Positions 40,449 through 48,697 of a DNA stretch of 64,000 nt are shown piece after piece. A program made the translations under genes and the position numbers. Source of the DNA: Promicromonospora sukumoe 327MFSha3.1 (GTDB lineage Bacteria > Actinomycetota > Actinomycetes > Actinomycetales > Cellulomonadaceae); assembly GCF_000385135.1 (NCBI RefSeq), contig NZ_ARQM01000013.1, positions 1-64,000 of the forward strand, read 5' to 3'. The notes under the pieces were generated by a model. The model did no database searches. It saw nothing but the letters and a program-made list of their open reading frames with translations, and was not told where the DNA came from. Numbering within the stretch: the stretch's first letter is position 1; each line of letters begins with the position of its first letter.

Positions 40449-41801
40449 TCACAGCTCGGCCGGCAGGCTCGCTGACAGCTCCGCGAGGCGACGGCGCAGG
40501 AGCTTCCGGTCGCCCTCGCGGTCCACCTGGGCGAGCGCCCGCCGGTACTCCGCGGCGGCCTCCTCGGGGCGCCCGGCCCGGAGCAGCAGGTCGGCCCGCA
40601 CCGCGGGGAGCAGGTGGTACGTGGCCAGCTCGGGCGCGGCGGCGACCTCGTCGAGCACGATCAGGCCGGCCTCGGAACCGCGCAGCCGGCCCACCGCGAC
40701 CGCCCGGTTCAGCGCCACCACCGGGGAGCGCGTCATGTCCAGCAGCACGTCGTACAGGGCCGTGATCTCGGCCCAGTCCGTGTCGTCGGCCGTCGCCGCC
40801 CGCGCGTGCAGGGCCGCGATCGCCGCCTGCACCTGGTACGGGCCCGGGCGGTGGTTCGCTAGCGCGTCGTCGAGCACGGCCAGGCCCTCGGCGATCTCGT
40901 CCTCGCGCCAGAGCGAGCGGTCCTGCTCGTCCAGCACCACGGGCACGCCGTCCAGGTCGAGGCGCGCCTCCCGGCGCGAGTACTGCAGCAGGAGCAGGGC
41001 GAGCAGGCCCGTCGCCTCGGGCTCGTCGGGCAGCAGCCGGGCCACCAGCCGGGCGGCCCGGACCGCGTCGTCGCCCAGCGCGCGGCGCGCGGCGGTGCCA
41101 CCGGCGTCGTCGGCGGGCTCGGACCAGCCGTCGTAACCCTGCGTGAACAGGACGTACAGCACCGCCAGCACCGCGGACACGCGCTCGTGCAGCAGCTCCG
41201 CGGGCGGTACCCGGAACGAGATGCCGGTGGCGTGGATCTTCCGCTTGGTCCGGGTCAGGCGCTGCGCCATGGTCGTCTCCGGCACCAGGAAGGCCCGCGC
41301 GACCTGCGCCGTCGTCATACCCGTGAGGCTGCGCAGGGTGAGCGCCACCCGGCCCTCCAGGGGCAGGGCCGGGTGGCAGCACGTGAAGACGAGGCGGAGC
41401 AGGTCGCCGTCGGGCTCCTCCGGCCCGACGGCGGCCCAGCCCGCGTGGTCCAGCGTGCGCACCGCGGTGTCGCCCACCGGGTCGGGCTCCGCGGCGCCGG
41501 CCTCGGCTCCCGGCACTCCCCCGGCCCGGTAGGCGAGCCGGGCGGCCGTGGCCGTCTTCTGCGCCTCGACCGCCCGGCGCCGCAGCCGGTCCAGCGCCCG
41601 GTTGCGGGCCGTGGTGGTGAGCCAGGCACCCGGCCGGTCCGGTACGCCGTCCCGCTCCCAGGTGCGCAGCGCCACGGCGAACGCCTCCTGCGCGCAGTCC
41701 TCCGCGAGGTCGAGGTCACCGGTGCTGCGCGCGACGGCGGCGAGCACCCGGGGCCACTCGTCCCGGAAGGCCGCGGAGACCGCCTGCCCGACGTCGGTCA
41801 C
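40449..41801 (-). CDS. ECF42-type RNA polymerase sigma factor
   Basis: 450-residue extracytoplasmic-function sigma factor with a long C-terminal extension. Sigma region 2 spans about residues 12-80 (DLAEDCAQEAFAVALRTW, NRALDRLRRR) and region 4 about 135-190 (LEGRVALTLRSLTGMTTAQVARAFLVPETT). The extension (about 200-450; DUF6596 and tetratricopeptide-like helices) and the adjacent DGPF gene define the ECF42 group, which has no classical anti-sigma factor. The extension is reported to be needed for activity in this group. It lies 13 bases downstream of the DGPF gene. Confidence 0.92.
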   Translation of the reverse strand: MTDVGQAVSAAFRDEWPRVLAAVARSTGDLDLAEDCAQEAFAVALRTWERDGVPDRPGAWLTTTARNRALDRLRRRAVEAQKTATAARLAYRAGGVPGAEAGAAEPDPVGDTAVRTLDHAGWAAVGPEEPDGDLLRLVFTCCHPALPLEGRVALTLRSLTGMTTAQVARAFLVPETTMAQRLTRTKRKIHATGISFRVPPAELLHERVSAVLAVLYVLFTQGYDGWSEPADDAGGTAARRALGDDAVRAARLVARLLPDEPEATGLLALLLLQYSRREARLDLDGVPVVLDEQDRSLWREDEIAEGLAVLDDALANHRPGPYQVQAAIAALHARAATADDTDWAEITALYDVLLDMTRSPVVALNRAVAVGRLRGSEAGLIVLDEVAAAPELATYHLLPAVRADLLLRAGRPEEAAAEYRRALAQVDREGDRKLLRRRLAELSASLPAEL

Positions 41802-41814
41802 GCCCGGTCCCCGC

Positions 41815-42174
41815 TCAGGCCTCGGTCGGCACGCCGTCGTCGAGGCCCAGCGGCCAGAAGGGGCGCAGCTCGAGCGCCCCGGTGTACGCCATCGGGTGGG
41901 CGGCGGCGATGCGGATGGCCTCGTCGAGGTCGGGGGCGTCCAGGACGTCGAACCCCGCGACGACCTCCTTGGTCTCGGAGAACGGGCCGTCCGTGACGAT
42001 CACCTCGCCGGCGCGGACCTGCACGCCGACGGCGTCGGCGGGCGGGCGCAGGCGGTCGCCGAGGACCGCGCGGCCGGTGTCGTAGGTGTCGCGGACCCAG
42101 TCCTCGATCCGCGGCACGTCGCCCGGCTCGGCCGGGGCGTCGGGGGTGGACAGGACGAGCATGAGATAACGCAT
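41815..42174 (-). CDS. DGPF/YCII-related protein, ECF42 partner
   Basis: 119-residue protein with a dimeric ferredoxin-like YCII fold. It shows MRYLMLVLST at the start and the hallmark VTDGPFSETKEVVAGF. Such genes are usual targets and neighbours of ECF42 sigma factors; their biochemical role is not settled. The ATG 42174 follows GGAAGGGAG. Confidence 0.92.
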   Translation of the reverse strand: MRYLMLVLSTPDAPAEPGDVPRIEDWVRDTYDTGRAVLGDRLRPPADAVGVQVRAGEVIVTDGPFSETKEVVAGFDVLDAPDLDEAIRIAAAHPMAYTGALELRPFWPLGLDDGVPTEA

Positions 42175-42242
42175 GGTGTGCTCCCTTCCGGGGTGGTCCC
42201 CGGAGTCATCGTCGCGCGGCCGGGCGGCCGCGTCATCCTGAC

Positions 42243-42269
42243 GACGAACGGGACGACGCCCCCACGACA
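42243..42269 (-). promoter_or_regulatory. Candidate ECF42-dependent promoter
   Basis: On the minus strand TGTCGT, 17 bases, then CGTC, about 70 bases before the DGPF gene. This resembles the reported ECF42 target pattern (TGTCGA in the -35 and CGA/TC in the -10). In a GC-rich genome such short motifs arise by chance, so the call is tentative. Confidence 0.4.
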
Positions 42270-42318
42270 CCCGTCCGCGAAAAAGCCTCGCCCGACCCCG
42301 GGAACCGTCCGCACCCGG

Positions 42319-43605
42319 TCAGAACGCCACGACCTCGTACCCCTCCGACTCCAGCCGGTCGACGACGGCGGACCGGTGGTCGGCGCCCTTGGTCTCGAGC
42401 TGGAGGTTGACCCACACCTCGGACACCGAGAGCGAGACGTCGGTCCGCGTGTGGTCCACGGCCACGATGTTGGCGCCGGCGGCCGCGATGGTCTCCACGA
42501 GCCGCGCGAGCGCGCCGGGCTTGTCCGTCAGCCGCACCTGCAGCTTCAGGTACCGCCCGGCCGCGACGAGGCCGTGCTGGACCACGCGCAGCAGCACGAG
42601 CGGGTCGATGTTGCCGCCCGACAGCACCGCGACGACCGGCCCGGCGAACACGCCCGGCCCGGCGGCCATGATGCCCGCGACCCCCGCGGCACCCGCGGGC
42701 TCAACCATCAGCTTCGAGCGCTCCAGCACCGCCAGGAGTGCGCGGGAGAGCTGGTCCTCGGTGACGGTCCGGACCTCGACGCCCTCCTTCTGCACGATGC
42801 CGAACGGCACGTCGCCCGGCAGGCCCACGGCGATGCCGTCGGCCATCGTGGCGCCGAGCACGCCCGCCTGCGGCTTGCCCGCCTTGAGCGAGCCGGGGTA
42901 GGCCGCGGCCGACGCCGCCTGCACGCCCACGACCTTGACGTGCGGGGCGGCCTCGGCCAGCACGGCCGCGATCCCGGCCACGAGCCCGCCGCCGCCCAGC
43001 GGCACGACGACGGTGGCGACGTCGGGCACCTGCTCCAGGATCTCCAGGGCGACGGTGCCCTGGCCCGCGACGACGTCGACGTGGTCGAAGGGGTGGATGA
43101 GCACCCGGCCGGACCGGGCGGCCTCGACGCGCGCGGCGGCCAGCGCCTCGTCCACGGACGAGCCCACCATGCGCACCTCGGCGCCGTACCCGCGGGTCGC
43201 GGCGACCTTGGGCAGGGCCGCGTCCACGGGCATGTAGACGACGGTGTCGATGCCGAGCATGCTCGCGGCGAGCGCGACGCCCTGCGCGTGGTTACCGGCG
43301 GACGCCGCGACGACGCCGCGCTCGCGCTCCTCGGGTGACAGGCGCGCGAGGCGCACGTAGGCGCCGCGCACCTTGAACGAGCCCGCGCGTTGCAGGTTCT
43401 CGCACTTGAGCAGCACCTTCGTGCCCGCGATCGTGGAGAGCGCGCGGCTCTCCGTCACGGGCGTACGGGTGATGACGCCGTCGAGCATCTCGGCGGCAGC
43501 CCGGGCGTCGTCGGCGGACACCGTGAGGTGACCGCCGTAGGACTCCAGGTCGAACGGATCCAGTGGCACAGCGCGCATGTTGCCCGACTGCGCCGCCAGA
43601 TGCAC
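42319..43605 (-). CDS. ilvA: Threonine ammonia-lyase with ACT domain
   Basis: 428-residue PLP enzyme that deaminates threonine to 2-oxobutyrate. The PLP lysine is Lys78 in AGSFKVRGAY; SAGNHAQGVA and PLGGGGLVAG are the glycine-rich phosphate-binding loops. A single C-terminal ACT-like domain (LQVRLTDKPGALARLVETIA) suggests the catabolic/biosynthetic type with one regulatory domain. The start is uncertain: GTG 43605 is two bases after the stop of the upstream gene, while ATG 43578 has no better signal. It is probably translated with that gene. Confidence 0.92.
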   Translation of the reverse strand: MHLAAQSGNMRAVPLDPFDLESYGGHLTVSADDARAAAEMLDGVITRTPVTESRALSTIAGTKVLLKCENLQRAGSFKVRGAYVRLARLSPEERERGVVAASAGNHAQGVALAASMLGIDTVVYMPVDAALPKVAATRGYGAEVRMVGSSVDEALAAARVEAARSGRVLIHPFDHVDVVAGQGTVALEILEQVPDVATVVVPLGGGGLVAGIAAVLAEAAPHVKVVGVQAASAAAYPGSLKAGKPQAGVLGATMADGIAVGLPGDVPFGIVQKEGVEVRTVTEDQLSRALLAVLERSKLMVEPAGAAGVAGIMAAGPGVFAGPVVAVLSGGNIDPLVLLRVVQHGLVAAGRYLKLQVRLTDKPGALARLVETIAAAGANIVAVDHTRTDVSLSVSEVWVNLQLETKGADHRSAVVDRLESEGYEVVAF

Positions 43606-43607
43606 GT

Positions 43608-44861
43608 TCAGCGCTGGGGATCACCCTCCGGCGGGGCGGTCTGCTCGTCGGTGGAGACGTCGTCGACGGCGTTGTCGGCCAGCACGCCGGGGCTCCGGCG
43701 CAGGCGGAGCGGGATCGACATCGGTGGGGCGTCGGCGGCGCGCCATCTGATCGGTAGCGCGTCCTCGTCGCCGAGCTCCGGGAACTTGTCGTGCCCGTTG
43801 AGATACAGGATCACGGTGTTCAGGAGCGCCGCGAGCGGCACGGCGAACAGGGCGCCGACGATGCCGGCCGCCAGCGACCCGGCGGCCACGGCGAGGATCA
43901 CCGCGACGGGGTGCAGCGAGACGGCCTGGCCCATGAGGAACGGCTGGAGCGCGTGCGACTCGATCTGCTGCACCAGCAGCACCACGCCGAGCATGATGAG
44001 CGCCGCGACCCAGCCGTTGGACACGAGCACGACGACGACGGCGATGGCGCCGGTCACGATGGCACCGACGACGGGCACGAACGAACCGACGAACACGAGG
44101 ATCGCGATCGGCAGCGCCAGCGACGGCACGAAGAACACGGCGCCGATGCCGATGCCGACGGCGTCGACCGCCGCGACCAGGATCTGCGTGCGGGTGTAGG
44201 CGGCGAGCGTGACGGCGCCGCGGCGCCCGGCCTGGTTGACCCGCTCTCGGGCGGACCGCGGGAGCAGACCGACGATCCAGCTCCAGATGCCCCGCGGGTC
44301 GTACAGGAAGAAGAAGGTGCAGAACAGCGCGATCAAGGCGCCGACCAGGACGCTGCCCGCCGTCGCCGCGGCGCCCAGGGCGCCGCTCACGATCGCGCCC
44401 TGCTGCGCCTCGAGCTGGTTGAGGATGTCCTCGCTGTAGCTCTGCAGCTGCTTCTCGAGCCCGAACGTGGCCGAGAGCTGCGACCACAGCTCGTTGAAGC
44501 CGCTGATGGCCTGCGTCCGCAGGTCGGCGAACCCGTTCGCGATCGACTGCCCAGCCAGGGTGATCAGGCCGGCCACCACCACGATCAGGCCGACCAGGGA
44601 GAGCCCCGCGGACAGCCCGCGCGGTACCCGGAGCCGCTCGTTCAGCACGCGCCGCACCGGCGTCAGCATGATCGTCAGGAGCAGCGCGACCGCCACCGGG
44701 ACCACGATCGTCTTGAGCAGCGCCAGCAGCCAGAGGACCGCGGCCACGAACGCGCCGATCAGGAGCATGCGCCACGACCACGAGGCAGCGGCCCGGATGG
44801 CCGGCGGGACCGCGCCCGACTCGTCGGTGCGGGGCGGCAATGTGGTCTGGCTCGACGTCAC
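43608..44861 (-). CDS. AI-2E family (PerM-like) transporter
   Basis: 417-residue membrane protein with about seven or eight spans of the AI-2 exporter/PerM superfamily. The central soluble helical stretch (FADLRTQAISGFNELWSQLS, about residues 115-165) and the conserved VGSFVPVVGAIVTG region are typical. The true substrate of actinobacterial members is unknown; roles in autoinducer export or ion exchange are reported for others. The GTG 44861 follows GAGGAGACA. It is upstream of ilvA in one transcription unit. Confidence 0.88.
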   Translation of the reverse strand: MTSSQTTLPPRTDESGAVPPAIRAAASWSWRMLLIGAFVAAVLWLLALLKTIVVPVAVALLLTIMLTPVRRVLNERLRVPRGLSAGLSLVGLIVVVAGLITLAGQSIANGFADLRTQAISGFNELWSQLSATFGLEKQLQSYSEDILNQLEAQQGAIVSGALGAAATAGSVLVGALIALFCTFFFLYDPRGIWSWIVGLLPRSARERVNQAGRRGAVTLAAYTRTQILVAAVDAVGIGIGAVFFVPSLALPIAILVFVGSFVPVVGAIVTGAIAVVVVLVSNGWVAALIMLGVVLLVQQIESHALQPFLMGQAVSLHPVAVILAVAAGSLAAGIVGALFAVPLAALLNTVILYLNGHDKFPELGDEDALPIRWRAADAPPMSIPLRLRRSPGVLADNAVDDVSTDEQTAPPEGDPQR

Positions 44862-44984
44862 GCTTGTCTCCTCGGTCTGTGGCACGGACAACACCCTAGG
44901 GGAGCACACCGACAGCCCGCTGGCCTGCGCACGCGCCGCACGGAAGGTGCACCGCGTGCTCACGGGTCCGACAGATGCGCGACG

Positions 44985-45584
44985 TCAGTCGCCCAGCTTC
45001 CGCTTCTGCGGGTAGACCGTCTCGCCCCGCTCCAGCATGCCGACGAACTTGGTGATGTTCCGCGCCCGGGTCTCCGGCTTCTTGACTCCCGTGATCCGGA
45101 AGAGGATCGCGAACCGGTTCTGCGCCGTGAGGATGGCGAACATCTCCGCCGCGCGCGGGCTGGCCGCGAGCGCCTCGGCGAGGTCGGCCGGTACCTCGAT
45201 GTTCTTGCTGCCCTCGTACGCAACGTCCCAGCGGCCGTCGTCCTTGGCCTTGTCGATCTCCTGCTGGCCGCGGGGGCGCATGCGCCCCTCGGCGATCAGG
45301 CGGTCCACGATGCGTACGTTGCGCGCGGACCAGCGGCTGCGGGAGCGGCGCGGGCAGAAGCGCTGCAGGGACGTCACCTCGTCGCGGCTGCGGCCCTGGG
45401 CGTCGATCCAGCCGCTGCACAGCGCCTCGTCGAGCGCGGTGTCGTAGTTGAGGGTGGTCGGCGCTTCCTTGTTCTTGCGGGCGAGGATGAGCCAGACGCC
45501 GTCCGACGTCCCCTCGTTCTCGTCGAGCCAGGCGCGCCAGGCGGCGACGTCGGTGAACAGGACCTCGGCATCGGTGTCGGCCAT
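44985..45584 (-). CDS. YdeI/OmpD-associated family protein
   Basis: 199-residue protein of the YdeI group (bacteriocin-protection/YdeI-OmpD associated). It shows WRAWLDENEGTSDGVWLILARKNKE, DEALCSGWIDAQGRS and the C-terminal helical domain ending RNITKFVGMLERGE. Members are common in actinobacteria; the molecular activity is unclear. The ATG 45584 has TAGCGT seven bases upstream, so it may be leaderless. Confidence 0.85.
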   Translation of the reverse strand: MADTDAEVLFTDVAAWRAWLDENEGTSDGVWLILARKNKEAPTTLNYDTALDEALCSGWIDAQGRSRDEVTSLQRFCPRRSRSRWSARNVRIVDRLIAEGRMRPRGQQEIDKAKDDGRWDVAYEGSKNIEVPADLAEALAASPRAAEMFAILTAQNRFAILFRITGVKKPETRARNITKFVGMLERGETVYPQKRKLGD

Positions 45585-45591
45585 GGGCACG

Positions 45592-45636
45592 ACGCTACGC
45601 CGGGCCACTGACATCGGCGGACGGCGGGCCTACGGT
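45592..45636. promoter_or_regulatory. Divergent leaderless promoters
   Basis: TAGCGT on the minus strand (45592-45597) lies seven bases before the YdeI-type ATG. TACGGT on the plus strand (45631-45636) lies six bases before the ATG at 45643. The starts are only 58 bases apart, so the two promoters back onto each other and may interfere. Confidence 0.5.
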
Positions 45637-45642
45637 GGCGGT

Positions 45643-46206
45643 ATGACGACCTGGCAGATCAGCACGTCGACGGGCGATCCCGGGCGGGTCGCGACCATCC
45701 TCCCGGGCAGCGGGTACACGGCGCAGGGGCCGGTGCTCTGGTACGCCGCAAAGGTGCTGCACTCGGCGGGCTGGACCGTCCGCACGTTCTCGTGGGACGA
45801 GCTCTCCCCGGACTGGGGGCACGCCCGCCGGGTCTACGGGGAGTCGCTGCGGCAGGCGACCGTGCCGGACGGCGGCCGGCACCTCGTGGTCGCCAAGTCG
45901 CTCGGTTCGTTCGCGCTGCCGGTCGCGACGGAGCTCGGCCTCCCCGGAGCCTGGCTGACGCCGGTGCTCACCGGGGACGCGGCCGGACCGGTCCGGCACG
46001 CGGTCGCCGCCGGGGCGGCGCCGACGCTGCTGGTGGGCGGCACGGCGGACCCGCTGTGGGACGGCGACGTCGCGGCCGCCTCGGGCGCGCAGGTGCTGGA
46101 GGTCGAGGACGCGGACCACTCGCTCGAGGTGCACGACTGGCGCCGGTCGCACGAGATCCTCGCCCGCGTCACGGCGGCGGTGGAGGAGTTCGCGGCGCGG
46201 CTCTGA
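45643..46206 (+). CDS. Small alpha/beta-hydrolase-like protein
   Basis: 187-residue protein with an alpha/beta hydrolase pattern. TILPGSGYTAQGPVLWYAAKVL resembles the oxyanion region, LVVAKSLGSFALPVA is the nucleophile elbow (AKSLGS) and EVEDADHSLEV carries the probable catalytic His. It is short for the fold and lacks a lid. Substrate unknown. The ATG 45643 is preceded by TACGGT at six bases. Confidence 0.8.
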   Translation: MTTWQISTSTGDPGRVATILPGSGYTAQGPVLWYAAKVLHSAGWTVRTFSWDELSPDWGHARRVYGESLRQATVPDGGRHLVVAKSLGSFALPVATELGLPGAWLTPVLTGDAAGPVRHAVAAGAAPTLLVGGTADPLWDGDVAAASGAQVLEVEDADHSLEVHDWRRSHEILARVTAAVEEFAARL

Positions 46207-46227
46207 GGTGCTGCCCGGCCGCACCGC

Positions 46228-46683
46228 TCAGGCCCGGCTGCCGTCCGCCGGGAGGATCGCGAAATGGTCGTGTCCACTCAGGGGGTGAACCACGCGGTAG
46301 TCCTGGTCGGTCGCCACGACCAGGTTGGTACCCAGCGACCCGGCCACCACGACGTTCATGGCGTCCGCGAGGTCGAGAGACCCTGGCTTGCGACGCTTGC
46401 GCTCCATCTTTCCCTCGTACTTCTTGATGAGGGACCTCGCAGTGCCGTAGTCCTCCGGGCGAGGGTCTGCCACCTCGAAGAAACCGTCCGTGACGTTCTC
46501 CAGGAAGTCGCTCGCCGCCAGGTGCTCTCCCGCAGCACTCAGCAGGTAGTGGACCTCGGCGATCACCAGAGGTGTGACCACCGCGAGCCTGGCGGATTCG
46601 AGCGTCTCCCGAAACTCGTCGTGCTGCGGCTCACCTGGGTCCATCGCCGCGACGATCCCCCCGGTGTCGGCGATGACGATCAC
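46228..46683 (-). CDS. PIN-domain ribonuclease, VapC-like toxin
   Basis: 151-residue PIN protein. Acidic residues for metal-dependent RNA cleavage are in place: Asp6 (VIADTGG), Glu43 (VIAEVHYLL), Asp104/Asp107 (SLDLADAM) and Asp126/Asp128 (VATDQDYR). The GTG 46683 overlaps the stop of the phosphoesterase gene (GTGA). No separate VapB-sized antitoxin gene precedes it. The tail of the phosphoesterase resembles an antitoxin (see that entry), so the pair may work as a toxin-antitoxin module. Confidence 0.86.
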   Translation of the reverse strand: MIVIADTGGIVAAMDPGEPQHDEFRETLESARLAVVTPLVIAEVHYLLSAAGEHLAASDFLENVTDGFFEVADPRPEDYGTARSLIKKYEGKMERKRRKPGSLDLADAMNVVVAGSLGTNLVVATDQDYRVVHPLSGHDHFAILPADGSRA

Positions 46684-47579
46684 TCGCCGAAACCGTCCAT
46701 GAGCTCGTCGACACGTCGGGTCAGACCGTGCTGCCGCAGACGCCCCTTCATCTTCGGGCGAGTACGCAGGTGATCGTGGATCACCTGGTCGATCCCCTCG
46801 CGGATGAGGTCTGGTTGCGGACGCCCGTCCCGGGGTCCGAACGCGCGCAGGGCGTCGGCGTCGCTGTTGGCCGAGGTCACGTACTCGCGCGCCCACTCCT
46901 CGGCGCCCGGGTACGTGCTGCCGGCGGCGACGGCGGCCACGGTGGCCTCGACGTCGACCGGCGTGTGCCGCAGCTCGACCTGGCCGTCGCGCAGCAGGGC
47001 CCACGAGCCGCCCGCGCGGCCGTACGGCATGCCGACGCTGCCGGGGTTGACGCACAGGCGCCGGTCGGCGAGCCGCACGAACGGCATGTGCGTGTGCCCC
47101 ATGACCACGGTCGTGACGTCGGGGTCGAGCCCGCCGAGCACGTCGGCCCAGCGCTCCAGCGACGAGTCGACGAGCACCACCTCCTCGTCGTCGCGCGGGG
47201 TGCCGTGGCAGAACACGACGCGGCCGAACCCGCGCACCGTGAGCTCCACGGGGTGCGGCAGGCCGGCGAGCAGCGCGACGTCGTCGGGCCGGAGCTGTGC
47301 CGCCGCCCAGGGGGCGACCGGGTCCGGGATGTCCGTGGTGCCACCGCGGGCGAGGTCCACGAGCTCCCGGTCCGCGTTGCCGCGCACCAGCACGGCCCGC
47401 TCCCCCAGGGACCGGAGGCGGTCCAGGACCTCGACGGGCTGCGGCCCGGCGGCATGGTCGCCGGTGACGACCACGAGGTCGGCCGAGACCACGTCGGGCT
47501 CCGCGAGCACCGCGTCCAGGACGGGGAGCACCCCGTGGACGTCGGACAGGACCGCTACCGCACCGACCTCGCTGCTCAT
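46680..47579 (-). CDS. Metallophosphoesterase with antitoxin-like C-terminal tail
   Basis: 299-residue calcineurin-type phosphoesterase of the YfcE/MJ0936 group. Metal ligands are in LSDVHGVLPVLDAVL, VVTGDHAAG, VRGNADRE and VMGHTHMP. The domain normally ends near FGPRDGR. Here about 46 more residues follow (254-299), beginning PDLIREGIDQVI, which looks like the second helix of a ribbon-helix-helix antitoxin, and ending in a basic helix. The stop overlaps the PIN toxin start. The tail may be a captured or truncated antitoxin; this is inference. The ATG 47579 is used. Confidence 0.85.
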   Translation of the reverse strand: MSSEVGAVAVLSDVHGVLPVLDAVLAEPDVVSADLVVVTGDHAAGPQPVEVLDRLRSLGERAVLVRGNADRELVDLARGGTTDIPDPVAPWAAAQLRPDDVALLAGLPHPVELTVRGFGRVVFCHGTPRDDEEVVLVDSSLERWADVLGGLDPDVTTVVMGHTHMPFVRLADRRLCVNPGSVGMPYGRAGGSWALLRDGQVELRHTPVDVEATVAAVAAGSTYPGAEEWAREYVTSANSDADALRAFGPRDGRPQPDLIREGIDQVIHDHLRTRPKMKGRLRQHGLTRRVDELMDGFGE

Positions 47580-47695
47580 GTGTCGACCCTGTCGTGCACG
47601 GCCGGGGGACGCCACCGCATCTGCCGAGGGCAGAACGTCTCGCACGATCCAACGTGGTCGTCTAGAGTATAAGTAATGGACGGGAAAGGTGTCTG

Positions 47696-48697
47696 ATGCT
47701 TATCACTGAACCGTGGACCACGATCGCCGACGGGCTGGGCCTGGTCGTCACGGCACCGCCGGAAGACAGCGGTGCCGACGTCGTGCTCGCGGGCCCAGGG
47801 TGGCCGAGCAGCGCATACCGCACGAAGAGCTTCCCGACCCCGATCCGGCCTGCCGCCGTGCACGCCCACGCCGCGTCCGCACGGGAACGGGGCCTCTCTC
47901 TGCTGCTCATCGTGCCTTCCGCGAGCGCCGGGGTCACACAGGCCGCTCTGGACGAGAACGTGTCCCTGCTCGTCGTCCCTGGTTCGCCGGGCAGCACCGT
48001 ACGAGGCTTCCTGATCTCGCCAGCAGGCCGGCTCGATCTGCCCGATGCCGACGTCACGACGGAACACGGCAGGCGCCCGGGACGTGTCCCCTGGGCGACG
48101 TATGCGCTGGCGTTCGAACTCCTCGAAGCCCCGGAGGCCTCCCAGCGCGTGCTGGCCGGCCGGATCGGAGTGACCCAGCCACGCATCAGCCAGGCCTTGC
48201 GGGACCTCGGCGATGCCGTGCACCGCACTCCTGCGGGATGGGGGGTGCGCTCGCCCGACGACCTGGTCGACCAGATCCTCGCCCGCTACCCATGGCAACC
48301 AAGGATCGCAACGTCGTGGCTGACTCTCGACGCGCCGGTGACAGCCGCCCAGCACGCCACGACGCACCTGAGGGACAGGGGTATCGCGCACGCGGTAGGC
48401 GGTGACGTCGCGGCCGACGCGATCGCGCCCTGGGCTCGACCGTCCAGTGCCTGGATCTGGACGTCGGCCCAGGTAGATCTCCAGGAACTAGGCGCCACGC
48501 CGACGACCGCGGACACGGCGAACCTGTTCCTGGCCGTCCCGGACGACCCGTATCTCCTCAGGTCCGCCGCTCGGCCGGAGGACGGCTACCCGACACTCCC
48601 TCCGTGGCGGGTGTGGGTCGACCTCGTGCGCCAGGGCCACGACGACGCCGCAGCCGCGCTTCGACGCCACCTCATGACACGAAGGGGCCCGCGATGA
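47696..48697 (+). CDS. AbiEi-like antitoxin/regulator
   Basis: 333-residue protein. The N-terminal half has a nuclease-like strand pattern (LSLLLIVPSASAGV, VSLLVVPGS, VRGFLISPAG); a winged helix-turn-helix follows at about residues 150-171 (RVLAGRIGVTQPRISQALRDL) and a C-terminal region contains AVGGDVAADAIAPW. The layout matches AbiEi-family type IV antitoxins that repress their own operon. Its stop overlaps the start of a nucleotidyltransferase-like gene, as in AbiE systems. The start is ATG 47696, after AAAGG. An AT-rich stretch, TAGAGTATAAG (about 47663-47673), may be the promoter. Confidence 0.72.
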   Translation: MLITEPWTTIADGLGLVVTAPPEDSGADVVLAGPGWPSSAYRTKSFPTPIRPAAVHAHAASARERGLSLLLIVPSASAGVTQAALDENVSLLVVPGSPGSTVRGFLISPAGRLDLPDADVTTEHGRRPGRVPWATYALAFELLEAPEASQRVLAGRIGVTQPRISQALRDLGDAVHRTPAGWGVRSPDDLVDQILARYPWQPRIATSWLTLDAPVTAAQHATTHLRDRGIAHAVGGDVAADAIAPWARPSSAWIWTSAQVDLQELGATPTTADTANLFLAVPDDPYLLRSAARPEDGYPTLPPWRVWVDLVRQGHDDAAAALRRHLMTRRGPR

